64,000 nt of DNA from Schizochytrium sp. TIO01 (Eukaryota; Sar; Bigyra; Thraustochytrida; Thraustochytriidae): positions 171,102 through 235,101 of the forward strand of contig SMSO01000025.1 of the NCBI GenBank assembly GCA_004764695.1, read 5' to 3'. The notes below the pieces were generated by a model. That model made no database searches and was not told the origin of the DNA. It was given only the letters and a program-made list of their open reading frames with translations. The stretch's first letter is position 1, and the number at the start of each line of letters is the position of its first letter. Below are positions 33,691 to 45,553 of the stretch, in pieces. The position numbers and the translations under genes were made by a program.

Positions 33691-34290
33691 GTTCCTTTTT
33701 GTTTTTTATATAAAACATAAAAGTAAACTTTTTTCTCGTTATTTTAGTTATATACATGAATAAATCAATATTAATAATAACAAGTTTTTATTTATTAATA
33801 TTGATATTTTAATTAAAATAGAGAGCGAAAGAGAGAAGATTTGTTTTTCTCCTTAAGTAATTTGTTAAAATTAGAAACATTGAAAACAGCTGAATTAGAT
33901 TGCTGAGCACTTTCTTCCCAATTATGAATGTCAACCTACAAAGAAGCCAAGCAAAGCACTCGTAACATCCCTCACAGCTTTTCAAAACTTTAAAACAAGC
34001 CTTCATATACATTCTGCGAAGCTTTGTGTTCGCTCATTTCACAAACACTTCGTTCGTTTCCTTTGAAAGCAGATACCTAAGTAGGTAAATATTTAAACAG
34101 AACGTTCCCTTAAGAAAGGGTCTATCAAGAATTGAGAGGGTTCTTAAAACGTTCGCGGCACTTATCATTGACGTTCCGCGGTTCTGACCCTCAGAAAATA
34201 CCCGCAATCTATGGCTGATAGAAGGATAGAACCTAGTACGTCCTTAAAATCAGGCGGCTTCACATCAAGAAGCACATTGCAATACAAAAC

Positions 34291-37268
34291 TTGAATAGCG
34301 ACTGCTCAAGATCGCCAAAAGGAGTACCCAAATTCGAAAAACCGTGGAGTTATCGGCAGACAGGCGCACAACTTAGAGAAACACGGCACAACAGCACATC
34401 GCAAAATATGTCAACAGCGAGAGTGGAAATGAAGAAAGACGCAGATACCAGTCTGAAGACGAAGGATGTGCAAAAAGTCACATCTACACCAAAAACCACT
34501 CAGCAAGTTGGGAAAAGTAGTCTCAACGAGAATACCTCACAATCTCAAGACATCGTTCCTAAAACGCCCAATTCGAAAAGAAGATACTACTTCTCTGAGG
34601 TACTGCTAGAACTACTGATTCCCTTCCTGACGGATGAAGACATCTCCAGCCTCTACAAGGCATCATCACTCATTTCTGAAACAATGAAGCCTCTTTATTC
34701 ACGTGTTGTGTTTCTGCACTCAGAAGCGATTTCTGAATTTGTGAAGTTTATACAAAAGTCCTGTGCGTGTCCGCTGCGGCTTCCACCACCAGGCCTTACC
34801 CCATGGCAGCTTCACGAGATCCTGTCCAATCCTGATAATTGTTGCCGTTGTTTTCAGCCGCTTGTGTATCAGCCTACTATAGAGCTCCACTATTCCGAAA
34901 GGTGTTGCGATTCATTCGACTTATGCGACGCGTGCTCTGCAATACAATTGACCAATATGCCTACTACAACAGAATGCTTTTGGCCCATAGAAATTAACAA
35001 AGCAAAGCGTTTGTTCAAAGACCAAAAAGGGCTAGACCTTTTCGAAATCATCGTGAACCGTATACCCATAGGCATATCAAAAGCGGGCAATCGTAAATTT
35101 ACGAAAGGAGTGAAAGCGTATTTTAAATTTGGTGTCGACTGGATCCTTCGTGACAGCCCGAGCGCTGCTAAAACCCTTAAAAGTGCGTTGCCTTGTCCTC
35201 CCAAGAACTCTGCTGCTGCAGCTATGCTACAGGTCAAGGCATCACTCAAGTCTGTACTCTCACTTACCGAACTACCTGTGTGGATTGACAACCATTTTCT
35301 CATCGAGCTGGTTCGGAACAAAAAGCTTGAAGTGCACAAAGATGAAGATTTCATTCTTCAGGTATTCAACAAATCCTCTACTCTTTATGATTGGATGAAG
35401 ACGGCTCTTGCAGGATTGCACAGACAAACTGAGGAATTTGTCGATGTGAAAACCTTATTGAACGCTGCAATGCGCAAGAATCTAGAACAGGTGAAGGGAA
35501 AGTTTTTTTCGAAAGCCCAACACTGCAGTGGTCTCCTGCACGCTCTCGAAAGTTGGGGAGAGCCGCCTACGCGAAAGTTCCTGCGAGATTTTGATGATTC
35601 TCAGCCAGAGGATATACCTGACGTAATTTTTCGGGGTCTCCCAGATATCAGTACCCGTGCTATATGGCTTCAAGAACATGCTGCAAAGCTTGATATACCA
35701 TCTGAACTTCTGGACTATTTCTCAAAAACGGCCGATGTTGACTTGATGCATCGTAACCTCTGCCTGAGAGATGCCGCGTGGCGATGGAAAGGCATAGCAA
35801 AGATTCTGAAGAAGGATGAACGCACGTTCGCGTTGAAAGATTACCAAACACAAGGCTGGGTTTTTGGCCTCTACGCAACTACTCAGTCGTGTACGTATGC
35901 TGCGGAAACCCTCAAGATTAGGATGGAATTGTATAAAATATTGCAGGAGTTTGACGAGCTTTCTGAAAAATCGTCTGATACTTGGGAAAAATTGAGAAAA
36001 GCGATGAAAAATGCACTCTACAAACCAAGTCTCAATGACAATAGAGTAACGTTGCTTGAAAACGGAACGCATCACCTAGAGTTCAGGAATTTATGGTCAA
36101 GGTTAAAAAAGACCACACCAGTACCAGGTTCTCCAAAACCTAATATATATTCAGTTAGGAGGAAATATAGAGGTTACTACCGCTACCCGACGCTGGTATT
36201 CAAGGATGTCGACAATTGCAAAGATTTCTGCAATCTCTACTTAGACAAGACCGTTCTCTCGCTGACAACCCGGTTGAGTATATCATGCATTACGATAACT
36301 ATCGTTCGCAGACAGTGAATGCATTTGTTGATGACTTACATCAATATTTATAGAAGCAAGGATGCCCTGACAGTTCTCTCCCTGATGTATTAGGGCCATA
36401 GTCCGCGAGATCTACCCCGATGAGTTTCAACGTTTCCATGTGCATTCGACGATCCCGAGCGTATGCATTCGTCTGGAGACCCGTTTAGAAGGTATTAGAG
36501 CCTCTTCATGAAATTAATCAGACTCTGCGAGGAGTCTAATTCAACGCGTAGCTTATAAACTTCGGGAAAAGAAAATCTCCTCTGGTTATGTTGGAGGTAC
36601 AAATGGCAGAACATTCTTGAACGCCTTTCTTGAGGGGCTAAAAGTTATTGTGTAGAGGGACCAGACGGCCCCACGACCAGTCTGGGTTTCTTCGAAGCTT
36701 CTGGCATTCTTCTTGGAACAACTATGCCAAGATCCAGACGAGGCCCTTACGGACTATTGCTCAAGAGAGAACGGTATATATGCAATTAGAAGAATCAGGT
36801 AAAAGAATGAGCATGATTGACGCACGGTTTCAAGTGATTCGCGCAACAGATGCTCAGAGATGGTTTTAAGCTCATTAAAAAAACCATGACATGTTTTTGT
36901 CCAAAGTGAGTATTGAAGAAAGAAAACGGGAGTCGTCTAGTCCAGCCAACTTCGAAGTACTACCAGAAAAATGTATTAAACGCCTTCAGCAGATCGCCAA
37001 AGCACATTGCCGTGGAATCTTCGAAGCGTTAGATGAACTCAGAGTAGAGCGTGAAGTACGTTTAGCCATAGACAGCTACCTACAACTGGAATTGGCAAAT
37101 GGCAAAATCCAATCTCTAACGCCTGACATCTTTAAACGCATTGCCAATCGTAAATGTGTACTTGCTCCTCACAAACTTGGATTTTACTTTCCCAATTTAA
37201 ATACTATAATGAGGCAGAAAGACCAGAAGAGCTTTTACTTAAAAAGATATGCATACGAGACGACGTAG
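34291..37268 (+). pseudogene. F-box-like / XPA-like paralogue D, decaying
   Basis: The first two thirds are open to 36,318 and contain the F-box-like pair (LELLIPFLTDEDISSLYKASS), the zinc module NCCRCFQP...LCDAC, and AYFKFGVDWILRDSP. The position equal to the family start codon now reads CTT; the next in-frame ATG (about 34,408) would shorten the N-terminus only slightly. After about 36,100 homology continues in changing frames with several stops (about 36,352, 36,404, 36,651, 36,867). The C-terminal pieces are at 36,648-36,869 (MSMIDARFQVIRATDAQRWF) and 36,891-37,268 (LPEKCIKRLQQIAKAH, SLTPDI). The usual GYFDLAARRLGFY block is eroded. A truncated product from the intact first part cannot be excluded. 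Confidence 0.75.
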
Positions 37269-40150
37269 TCTTCAAGTTCAGTCATAAAGTTGGTGCTTCT
37301 CAATATTTTTTAAAATGTCTTATTCCTCTATAGCAATTTTAAATCCAACATAAATAAATCTTATCTTTCTTCTTTTCTTTTTTTAAATCACAAAATCAAA
37401 ATTTCTACTGCTATTTACATGCAGTTGGCATTGTACTCTCGTTGAGCATTGTCCAAGGTATTGTTAATTGTTTCGGTAAAGACTTGCGTCTCTATCTTGA
37501 ACACGAGGTATTGAGAGTGCATTGAGGTTTTCCCCTAAAGGGATGGCCCGACCATTTCAAAATTTGTCTGGTGTTGTAAAGGATCTTAAGCCAAAGAGTT
37601 TGAGTCAACTCCGCGTTGACGTTAAAGCAATTATTGATATCTACCTTGTCAATTGAGCTGGACTTTAAGTCTTTTGTTGCGTGGTATCATACAAAGAAAA
37701 AATCTATGATTTCACTTTGCAAACTCCTCTTCATCAGGCCGTTCTGGAGGCAATTCTTATGACAGAGCAAACAATATCTATTTGGGCCAGAGAGGGGGGA
37801 ATGTCCGCTTATGATTCCAGTAATACACAGTATACTCAATACAGATTAGACTGTGCGCTTCTGAGCTCACGTGAGAGACATTATGACAGGGTTAAGATAA
37901 TCAATAACATGTCAAACTTTCGTCAGTCAGAAACAGATAGCCCCCACTGCATTTGAACGGTCGCCATAATGCAGGAAACACGCATGAGTTTTTACATTCC
38001 GCATTTTAGAAAGAGTAAGACACATAATGTACAACCTGATGAACATCGAAAGTCTACAAAGGCATGAATTTATTATCTTTTATAATTTTCATGACCTAAT
38101 CAAACAGTTGATCACATTGCAAAGATCTGCATGGCTATTCTAGGGATATCTGGGATAATATTCGTACAATGTACACCCCTCATTGTCAGGCCCTTGAACT
38201 CTGCTCGACAGGTGATACATATCATCACTTGTTTCGCTGCCCATGAGATAATAAACAGCTCGTGACTTGATGGACTACTCAACCATCATGCTGCTGAATA
38301 GACTCAGTCAGCAGGAAAAATAGTACTCCACAATATCGGTGAGGCGCTGTATTAGATCATTCAGGCCTCAAGAATAGCTTCCTATTAGAACTCGTCGAGA
38401 CATTAATTGTGCTCACCAGAAGCCACGCACCGAGGATTTTCATTCTCTGATGAATTTTTCAAATACTACATGTTTTCACTGGCCAGTATCTAAGCACCTT
38501 TTAACACCATCATCAAGAAAATTATGCATGCATAGAGAAAAGGAATCAAAATTGACCTTTTGCTGGGAGTTGACATTCTTAAATGTGTCTATTGGGACAT
38601 ACTGCAGCTTATGGCACTCAGCGTTTGAGATCCTTGAAGCTACTTCTCAGGTTTTACCATGGGCATACATCTTTCGATCAATAACTAGAGATCACCCGAG
38701 CTTATTTATATTGATACGGTTGCTCAAAGGTGGATAGGAGCCAAGCAGGAGCTTCTCGATATAACCAAGTTGTAACGAAGGGCTAGGGCCCATATTTAGA
38801 GAAGATTTTGCGCGTTATTACTATAATATTCCTCAGATACCTAATTCAGATTTTATTTGGGAATGAGAAGATCAGGTTGGAAAGCTCTCCAGCATTTACC
38901 ATAAGAAAGGCTACATAATTTCCAATTCGCGAAAGCAACTTTACATTTTACGAACACAACCTGTGGTATGTCACGCTTTTAAGAACCTCTTTTCCAGTCG
39001 TCCATCAGCCCATACTCATTTACAAGCGGATTGAGAATCCAGCAAAATCTGCTATATCACCTTTGCATCGTTCTTCCTGAAGTCGCGTAATGCGCAATTC
39101 CTACTTTTCGCTTGGTTAGAGGGCACCTAAAGTGATGGGTACGTTTATTTGTGGGTGTGTTTAAGATGCACTTGCAGGATTTCAGAGGCTTGAGTCTGTT
39201 TGCAGATCTCCAACAAAGTGATATGTTGAATGCATCCTCATGGCTCTCTTCAATATCGCACAAAACATCCCAAGTTTCAGGAAAATTATCGAACTTTTAC
39301 AAACTTCGTCGGCGAAGAGTTTGCTTTGATCATCTTCAAGTTGTTCCAGATATCCTAAATTGTCTTCATGTTAAGAATTCTGCTGATCCTGGATGTGCAA
39401 TATTCTTGAAAAACGCTACGTTTCCAGGTAATATATCTCACATTAACATAAATACTGTAAATCTTCAGCCTCGAAGACTGGCTTCTCTAAGAACTCCAAG
39501 CCAGCCCAAAATCGAAACTAATGGGCGCTTATGATAGAAATGCAAGGCGAATAATAAGAAATAGATTTAAGCAAAGAGAGGGCGCGGTGCTAGTTCATGA
39601 CAAAAGGGACAGGTGAATGAATCAAGGCTATGGTGTCAGAAAGTAGCAAATGGTTTCTACATGTGTAGCAGATGCAGTGCAAGAAAGAAAGTATTGCTCT
39701 CATTTTTACATCTTCAATTATCAATTCATTCAAATAATCATATCTATCGCTGAGATCTCCAATCAAAGGAACCAGTTGACAAGACATTGCTAGAGTTATT
39801 TGTAAGAACCCATGAACATAGGGTTTGCAATAGACAATCAGACTTCCTTCGTTAAGAAGTCAAAAACCAACAGTGTGTGCATACACTTTCCTGGAACCTG
39901 AATTGATGGTCAAAGAGATGAGCTCTTCTAACCCCGTCGATTGCGTCTAACTCAGTTCAAGTATGTCTTAGTCTCCTAATTACAACATAAAGCAGTCTGC
40001 CTTGGTATAAGAGTAGATCTTCAACTCATAATTCACAGATTATTATAACTTCTAAAGTCCCTTAGAGCCATTACCTAGTTTCTTGCGTTCACTTCACAGT
40101 CGACCTCTAGCTGACCCGATTCACATTTCAAGAGCCCTACCGCCACCGCC
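37269..40150. other. Long anonymous region, probably decayed sequence
   Basis: About 2.9 kb with no supported gene. Open frames of 90-130 codons occur (37,681-37,956; 38,450-38,737; 39,151-39,534) without recognisable motifs. Around 38,180-38,250 a frame reads C...C-x(n)-TYHHLFRCP before a stop, which faintly recalls the zinc knuckle-like ends of reverse-transcriptase ORFs. This is too weak to call a retroelement. Confidence 0.35.
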
Positions 40151-40156
40151 AGTAAT

Positions 40157-40450
40157 CCCAACTATCTCTGCGCCTCTCCGAAGAAGGTTCAGAAGAATTT
40201 GCTACTTGGTGAGCAGCAAGGCGAACATTTCCGTCCAGAATGAGCTGTTGAATTTCGGGCGTTAGAGACTGAAGCTTGCCATTGGGCAACCCCATCTGTA
40301 GGTAGCGGTCTGTAAAAGCCGCTTCCCGATCTATTCTGAGTTCATTTAACGCTTCAAAGAATCCACACCAATGCGTTTTGGCGATGTGCTCACGGCGTTT
40401 GTTGCACTTTTCTGGTAGTACTTTGAAGTTGGATGGATTAGACGATCCCC
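40157..40450 (-). repeat. Duplicated 3' end of paralogue E
   Basis: About 300 bases closely match 40,487-40,790, the last coding part of paralogue E, in the same orientation. It keeps the segment for IKRLQHIAKTHWRG..., but with substitutions and small indels, so it is a non-functional tandem duplicate directly downstream of the gene. Confidence 0.8.
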
Positions 40451-40452
40451 AC

Positions 40453-43293
40453 TTACTTTCTCCAATACCTACCGAAGGGAGAATAGGAATGCCAATTATC
40501 TCTATGCCTCTCCGAAGAGGGTTCAGAAAAATTTGCTACTTGGCGAGCAGCAAGGCGAACATTTCCGTCGAGAATGAGCTGTTGAATTTCGGGCGTTAGA
40601 GACTGAAGCTTGCCATTGGTCAACCCCAGCTGTAGGTAGCGGTCTATAGCTAAAACCGCTTCCCGATCTATTCTGAGTTCATCTAAAGCTTCAAAGTATC
40701 CACGCCAATGCGTTTTGGCGATGTGCTGAAGGCGTTTGATGCACTTTTCTGGCAGTACTTTGAAGTTGGATGGACTAGACGATTCCCGCTTACTTTCTTC
40801 AATACTCACTTGGGATAAAAACACGTCACGAGCTTTTTCATGAGCTTTAAACCAATCCTGGGCATTTTCTGGGGAATTCACTTGAAAGCGTGAGTCAATC
40901 ATGCTCATTCTTCTACCTGATGCTTCTAACTCTATGTATATTTTTTCTTTACGCTCGAGATAATTCATCGCGTGCCATGGCTCCGTGACTAACAATCTTA
41001 AAACTATTTGCAAACATTCTGGAGAAACCCATACTGGTACTGGGGCCGATTGATCCTCCCACTTGGCGATTCTCAGCACCTGCTGCATTGATTCTGAAAA
41101 TCCTCTATAACCACGGCCAACACATCTCTCGAATCTGTTATCCATGAAGTAAATCGCTGATTTTCTTAGACGACTCTTCACAACCTCTGATTGATTGTGT
41201 AAAAGAGTCCTGATGTTATCTAAATGACTCTCCAGATCAGTACATTGGTTCTGAATCCGGCTCCTCTCACAATAACGTTGGAATTCATCAGGATAGACTT
41301 CATTGATAATTTCTTGCAACAGATCAGGAGATGAACTCTTAGGGTATTGTCGGTCTCTTACATACTTAGAGTAATCTCTCCTGAACTCATCCACGGTTTC
41401 TTTGCGGGTTAATTTAAGCTTCGTACCCGTTACAAAATGATCTACCAAATGGTCAACAAAGGGACGCTCTGTGTCGGGAACAGCTCGAAGGAAAGTCTGC
41501 AATTCTGCATACCCTTGACCTGCAGCATCAATTACATCTATTGCGTCAGATTTACTTAAAGTTTCCTCAAAACGCATCATGTAGGTTTTAACACCCCAAA
41601 AGTTACGCTCTGGCATTCGAACATTGTTCATGAACACACGGATTTCGGGCGACATTTCGTTCAGCAGTTTTGATTTCCAGACATTCAGCTTTCGTTGGTA
41701 GCGTGCTTGTCCCAATACCTGCTGAGCCCTCTCCCAATTATAAAACTCCATGTCAGCAGGTTTGTTCAGCTTTGGAAACTCCTTCCGAAGACTCCTTCCG
41801 ATCTTGAGCGCTCTAACTACCTCCTTACGCGATTGGGCGACTGGATTTAGACTAAAAATCCAGCGTTGAGTTTGATAGTCCTCCATCGCAAATTTTTGAT
41901 CCTCCTCCCCAAGAACCCCTTTCAGGCCTCTCCATCGCCACGTAGCGTCACGTAAACAGAGTTCCTTATGCATGATATCGCTGTGAGCCGCTCTTACGAA
42001 ATATTTCAGAAGATCAGACGGTATGTCAAATTCTGCAGAATGATCTTGAAGCCATTGAGCACGAGCCCCTACGTCCGGAAGGTTCTTGAAAATGACATCA
42101 GGTATATCTTGTACATAGAAATTTTCAAGAACGCGCAATAGGCTTAGATTAGGCAGTTCCCGCCATGCCTCAAGGCCGTACAACATGTCGCTGTAGTGTT
42201 GGGCTTTGGTAACAAATTTCTCCTTCACCTTTTCTATATCGTCGCGCATCGCAGCGTCTAACAGAGTTTCTACATTGACAAATTCGTTAGTCTGCCTGTG
42301 TAATCCTGCAAAAACCATCTGCGTCCAAGTATACAGAGCAGAGGATTTGTTGAAGGCCTGAATAACGTAATCTGCATCTTTTTGCAATTCGAGCTTTCCC
42401 TGCCGAACTTGCTCGACGAGAAAATGATTGTCACACCACACTGGTAGCTCTGGGAGTGAGAGGGCGGACTTGAGAGATTCCTTGGCCTGTAACACAGCTG
42501 TTGAGGCAGCCTCTGAGAAATGGTAATTTACAGCATCTTGTGACATTTTAATTGCATTGTTTGCAAGGCTGGGAATGTCACGAAGGATCCAGTCAATACC
42601 AAATTTGTAGTACGCTACAGGCCCTTCCGAACGGGTAAGGAGTCCCGGTGTAGTGCTTCGCACCTTGAAAACGTCGCTTATTTGGAGGTCTTTAAGCAAA
42701 CGTTTTGCTTTTGTACTTTCTACCGGCTGAAAAACCTCTTCGGTGTACATGCTCTTCCGCTTTTTCCTCCAGTTTATCTTAGAACAAAGATCGCAGAACT
42801 GGAAGTATAATATGAGGTGTGTTATAAATGGAGATGGCCGATTGGTCACGCGAACGGGCCGGGAGCAGCGACAGCACTTTTCTGGGTTGAAAACAATATC
42901 ATGAAATCGCCATGGAGTTAGGCCTGGCGGTGGAAGACGTAGAGAACACGAGTAGGTCTCTTGTACCAATTGCATGAATTCAACAATAAGGTTCGATTGT
43001 GGAAACACACCACGTAGATACAGGGGTTTCATCGCTTCAGAGATTGCTATTGACGCCTTGCAAAACCTTGAGATATCTTGATCCGTCAAAAATGGGATCA
43101 GTGACCCTAGTGGTACTGTTGAGATATCACACCTTTGCGGATTACAGCTCTTAGCGACAATGTCTTGAAGACGCGAGCCATGCTCATGGATATTTTCATT
43201 TTCATCTTGCTGCTGGGTTGATTCTGTCGCAGACGTGGCACCTTGCACTGGTAGCACCTTCGGCGTTGTGCTTTTGGGTGTGTGTTTCGTCAT
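40453..43293 (-). CDS. F-box-like / XPA-like zinc protein, paralogue E (intact)
   Basis: A 946-residue member on the minus strand with one open frame and an ATG at 43,293 (MTKHTPKSTTPKV) that matches the family start. It has the F-box-like pair (LGSLIPFLTDQDISRFCKAS), the zinc module KCCRCSRP...FCDLC and AYYKFGIDWILRDIP. It keeps the WRWRGLKGVL and TQRWIFSLNP blocks and THWRGYFEALDEL. The last 40 residues differ from the other copies: GNVRLAARQVANF replaces GYFDLAARRLGFY, then a new tail. It is the only intact copy on the minus strand, and its 3' end has been duplicated just downstream. Function as for paralogue C, by inference. Confidence 0.8.
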   Translation of the reverse strand: MTKHTPKSTTPKVLPVQGATSATESTQQQDENENIHEHGSRLQDIVAKSCNPQRCDISTVPLGSLIPFLTDQDISRFCKASIAISEAMKPLYLRGVFPQSNLIVEFMQLVQETYSCSLRLPPPGLTPWRFHDIVFNPEKCCRCSRPVRVTNRPSPFITHLILYFQFCDLCSKINWRKKRKSMYTEEVFQPVESTKAKRLLKDLQISDVFKVRSTTPGLLTRSEGPVAYYKFGIDWILRDIPSLANNAIKMSQDAVNYHFSEAASTAVLQAKESLKSALSLPELPVWCDNHFLVEQVRQGKLELQKDADYVIQAFNKSSALYTWTQMVFAGLHRQTNEFVNVETLLDAAMRDDIEKVKEKFVTKAQHYSDMLYGLEAWRELPNLSLLRVLENFYVQDIPDVIFKNLPDVGARAQWLQDHSAEFDIPSDLLKYFVRAAHSDIMHKELCLRDATWRWRGLKGVLGEEDQKFAMEDYQTQRWIFSLNPVAQSRKEVVRALKIGRSLRKEFPKLNKPADMEFYNWERAQQVLGQARYQRKLNVWKSKLLNEMSPEIRVFMNNVRMPERNFWGVKTYMMRFEETLSKSDAIDVIDAAGQGYAELQTFLRAVPDTERPFVDHLVDHFVTGTKLKLTRKETVDEFRRDYSKYVRDRQYPKSSSPDLLQEIINEVYPDEFQRYCERSRIQNQCTDLESHLDNIRTLLHNQSEVVKSRLRKSAIYFMDNRFERCVGRGYRGFSESMQQVLRIAKWEDQSAPVPVWVSPECLQIVLRLLVTEPWHAMNYLERKEKIYIELEASGRRMSMIDSRFQVNSPENAQDWFKAHEKARDVFLSQVSIEESKRESSSPSNFKVLPEKCIKRLQHIAKTHWRGYFEALDELRIDREAVLAIDRYLQLGLTNGKLQSLTPEIQQLILDGNVRLAARQVANFSEPSSERHRDNWHSYSPFGRYWRK

Positions 43294-44533
43294 ACTTCTC
43301 TCTAAGCCAGGGCCTCAGTCAGTCTTAGTTGACGTCACTGAGCACGTCTCCTAGGAGGCTTCAGGCTTCGAGTGCTATACTACGGCGACTTGGATCAGCT
43401 GGTATTTGAGGATTGCATTTGGATTGTACCTGCGTAGCGGATCATCAGATGAGATACCCAAGATACCCAGGTAGTAGGTACTATGCACTAAGAGCCAACA
43501 AAATAGCGGAACCGAATCGGTAGGGATCGTAGTCAAACCATTCCAGGAACCATCTGTCCCTCGATCACAAAGTTCTATGAATGAGCCAAGCTTTAAACCA
43601 CCACCACCAAATACTTATTTATCTCAATAACCAACATTTCTGTTCTTGTAGTAGCTGTTCAAGTTGCTCAGGCTGTCAAAAGTTCAATCCTTCAAACTTT
43701 GACGATGTCTGAAGCGGTTATACTCGCACTACTGGTTCTCTTCTCGTTCTTCGAATCCTTTCCCTTATTCCTCTTTCCTTAGTTATTTGAAAATCCTATC
43801 TTTTATTTTTCTTTCTTTCTTTTTTCTGATTACTCTTGGAACCAACTTTTCAGCATGTTGACTTTTGATCAGAACTTTAGTTTAAAAATAAAATGAAATA
43901 AAAAGTCTTTAAGAACTAAAAATAACAAGAAGAAGAAGAAGAAGAAGAAGAAGAAGAAGAAGAAACAAAAACAAAAACTATAGGCCTGTAGTTCCTGTTC
44001 GGGCGAGGGAATGATCGAACAAAGGTTCTCGAAAAGTTCCTAGTAATATCCAGTGACGTTCCGCTGCTCTCAAGGAACAGAAATTATTATTGAAAGTATC
44101 TTCGCTTTCAATATATTGTTTTTCGTTTCAGTTCTTTATTCCCCCGGTAGTCGCTTCCAACTTTGAAAGCACGCTCAAGCGCAGAACTCGAACAGCCATT
44201 ACCTCTAGTCATTACAGTAGAGTACTCGGACCTTGTTTTATTTAGGACACATGAAGCCTGGAGACTGAAGATAACTTGGCGAAGCTCGCGAAAATCGTTT
44301 ATTATTGTTTTTATATAGAGCACCTTACTATTTCATACAAGCAGGAAAAATCAATGCTAAGGCGGATACTCAAAAGCACACTGCGAAACAGCTCGGTAGT
44401 GAGAACGAGGAAGATGATAGAAACACATATCCATCTCAACGATAGAAGTAAAAAATTCCACATTCGCGGTAGAGCCCACCCAGTAAGATGAAAACAGTAT
44501 CAATAGTGATTAAATTTACATTTCCGACATTTT
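43294..44533. other. Intergenic region with (AAG)n tract
   Basis: About 1.2 kb upstream of paralogue E and of the relic copy F. It has a CT-rich stretch (about 43,730-43,840), an (AAG)n microsatellite at 43,927-43,964 and an AACTTTGAAAGC motif at about 44,158. No gene is seen. Confidence 0.4.
43927..43964 (+). repeat. (AAG)n microsatellite
   Basis: About twelve uninterrupted AAG units followed by AAACAAAAAC repeats. Confidence 0.9.
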
Positions 44534-44914
44534 GTGGCTGAGAGGTCAAATTCGCAAGGGTGCGATATCTCAGCGGATTTTTTAGAGCTACTGAGGATTT
44601 TTATGGTAGGCCAAAAACATCTCGAGATGCTCTACAGGGCATCTCCAGATTTCTCTGAGCCAAAATCCCCTTACTATATATGTTGCGTTCACGCATTTCG
44701 AGGTGATTTCCTCTTCATGCAATCGATGAGGCTTTCTCTCACACCCTTTATTTCATCACTAAGCCTATCTCCATCACACCCATTGTTCTTCGCCAGCGCC
44801 GCAGAACCAGTGTTGTTGCTTCTCCCGATTCATTTCTGCAACGATTCAGACAATTCAAAGACTTCAAATGATGCAAACGTGTACTCGAAGACAGATTCGG
44901 ATATTAGATTATGA
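44534..44914 (+). pseudogene. Relic N-terminus of the F-box-like / XPA-like family (copy F)
   Basis: The first 50 residues (SNSQGCDISADFLELLRIF...LYRASPDFSEPKSPYY) align with the F-box-like N-terminus of paralogue E (NPQRCDISTVPLGSLIPFL...FCKASIAISEAMKPLY). The CTLTPFISSL part may be the eroded LRLPPPGLTP segment; the zinc module is lost. The open frame ends at 44,914. It is a short, strongly diverged remnant. Confidence 0.55.
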
Positions 44915-45045
44915 GTGAGATACGCATAAGAAGTAGTCACATAATCAAGCATGAATTTCACCGTCCTTTTAGCCCTAAAAGTGCTGCTGTTGACCTTAAT
45001 TTCCAAATACATATATTTGCAGCATTCATGAATTCCTAACACTTA

Positions 45046-45184
45046 TGTTTTGTTTGTTTGTTTGTTTGTTTGTTTGTTTGTTTGTTTGTTTGTTTGTTTG
45101 TTTGTTTGTTTGTTTGTTTGTTTGTTTGTTTGTTTGTTTGTTTGTTTGTTTGTTTGTTTGTTTGTTTGTTTGTTTGTTTGTTTT
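45046..45184 (+). repeat. (GTTT)n microsatellite, about 34 units
   Basis: Nearly perfect GTTT/TTTG tandem tract of about 138 bases. The open frame through it (Phe-Val-Cys-Leu repeats) is a consequence of the repeat and is not called as a gene. Confidence 0.95.
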
Positions 45185-45553
45185 CAGAAGAAGAGAATAA
45201 AAGCAATCACCTTCTCATGTCTCTTTAGCAAAGTACGCGAGACAAAAAACATTTGTCATGGTCAAGGTACCAGGAGTCCAGGTTTTTACTTGCAATGCCC
45301 ACGTTCCCCCAATTTATTTATTGTGGTCTTCATCAACAAAACTTCCACATATAGAACAGCGCCTGACGGTCTACCTGTGGCGCGGGGTACACACCTTACA
45401 GAGTCAGAAATGACTATGATTTCGGCGCGAGTATACTAATTTTTAAGTTTAAAAAATGTAATGTGCCGGTGTAGCAATCTTGGCAACAACTAATCCCAAT
45501 CACGCCAAGCTGCCAGGCACAAGTGAGGCGAACTTCTGCTTCACCATCGAGCC
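45185..45553. other. Intergenic spacer
   Basis: Short spacer between the microsatellite and the next gene. No feature is recognised. Confidence 0.35.

Larger units (their letters stand above)
32568..34290. other. Intergenic region with telomere-like repeat and tRNA-Gly
   Basis: About 1.7 kb between paralogues C and D. Apart from a (TTAGG)n tract and a tRNA-Gly gene, listed separately, no gene is visible. The part after the tRNA (33,690-33,830) is very AT-rich. Confidence 0.4.

Noticed and set aside
38180-38740. Possible retroelement relic (C...TYHHLFRCP pattern)
   Set aside because: Too short, interrupted by stops, and no reverse transcriptase, integrase or terminal repeats were found nearby.
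45050-45439. Open frame with Phe-Val-Cys-Leu repeats
   Set aside because: It is only a translation of the (GTTT)n microsatellite.
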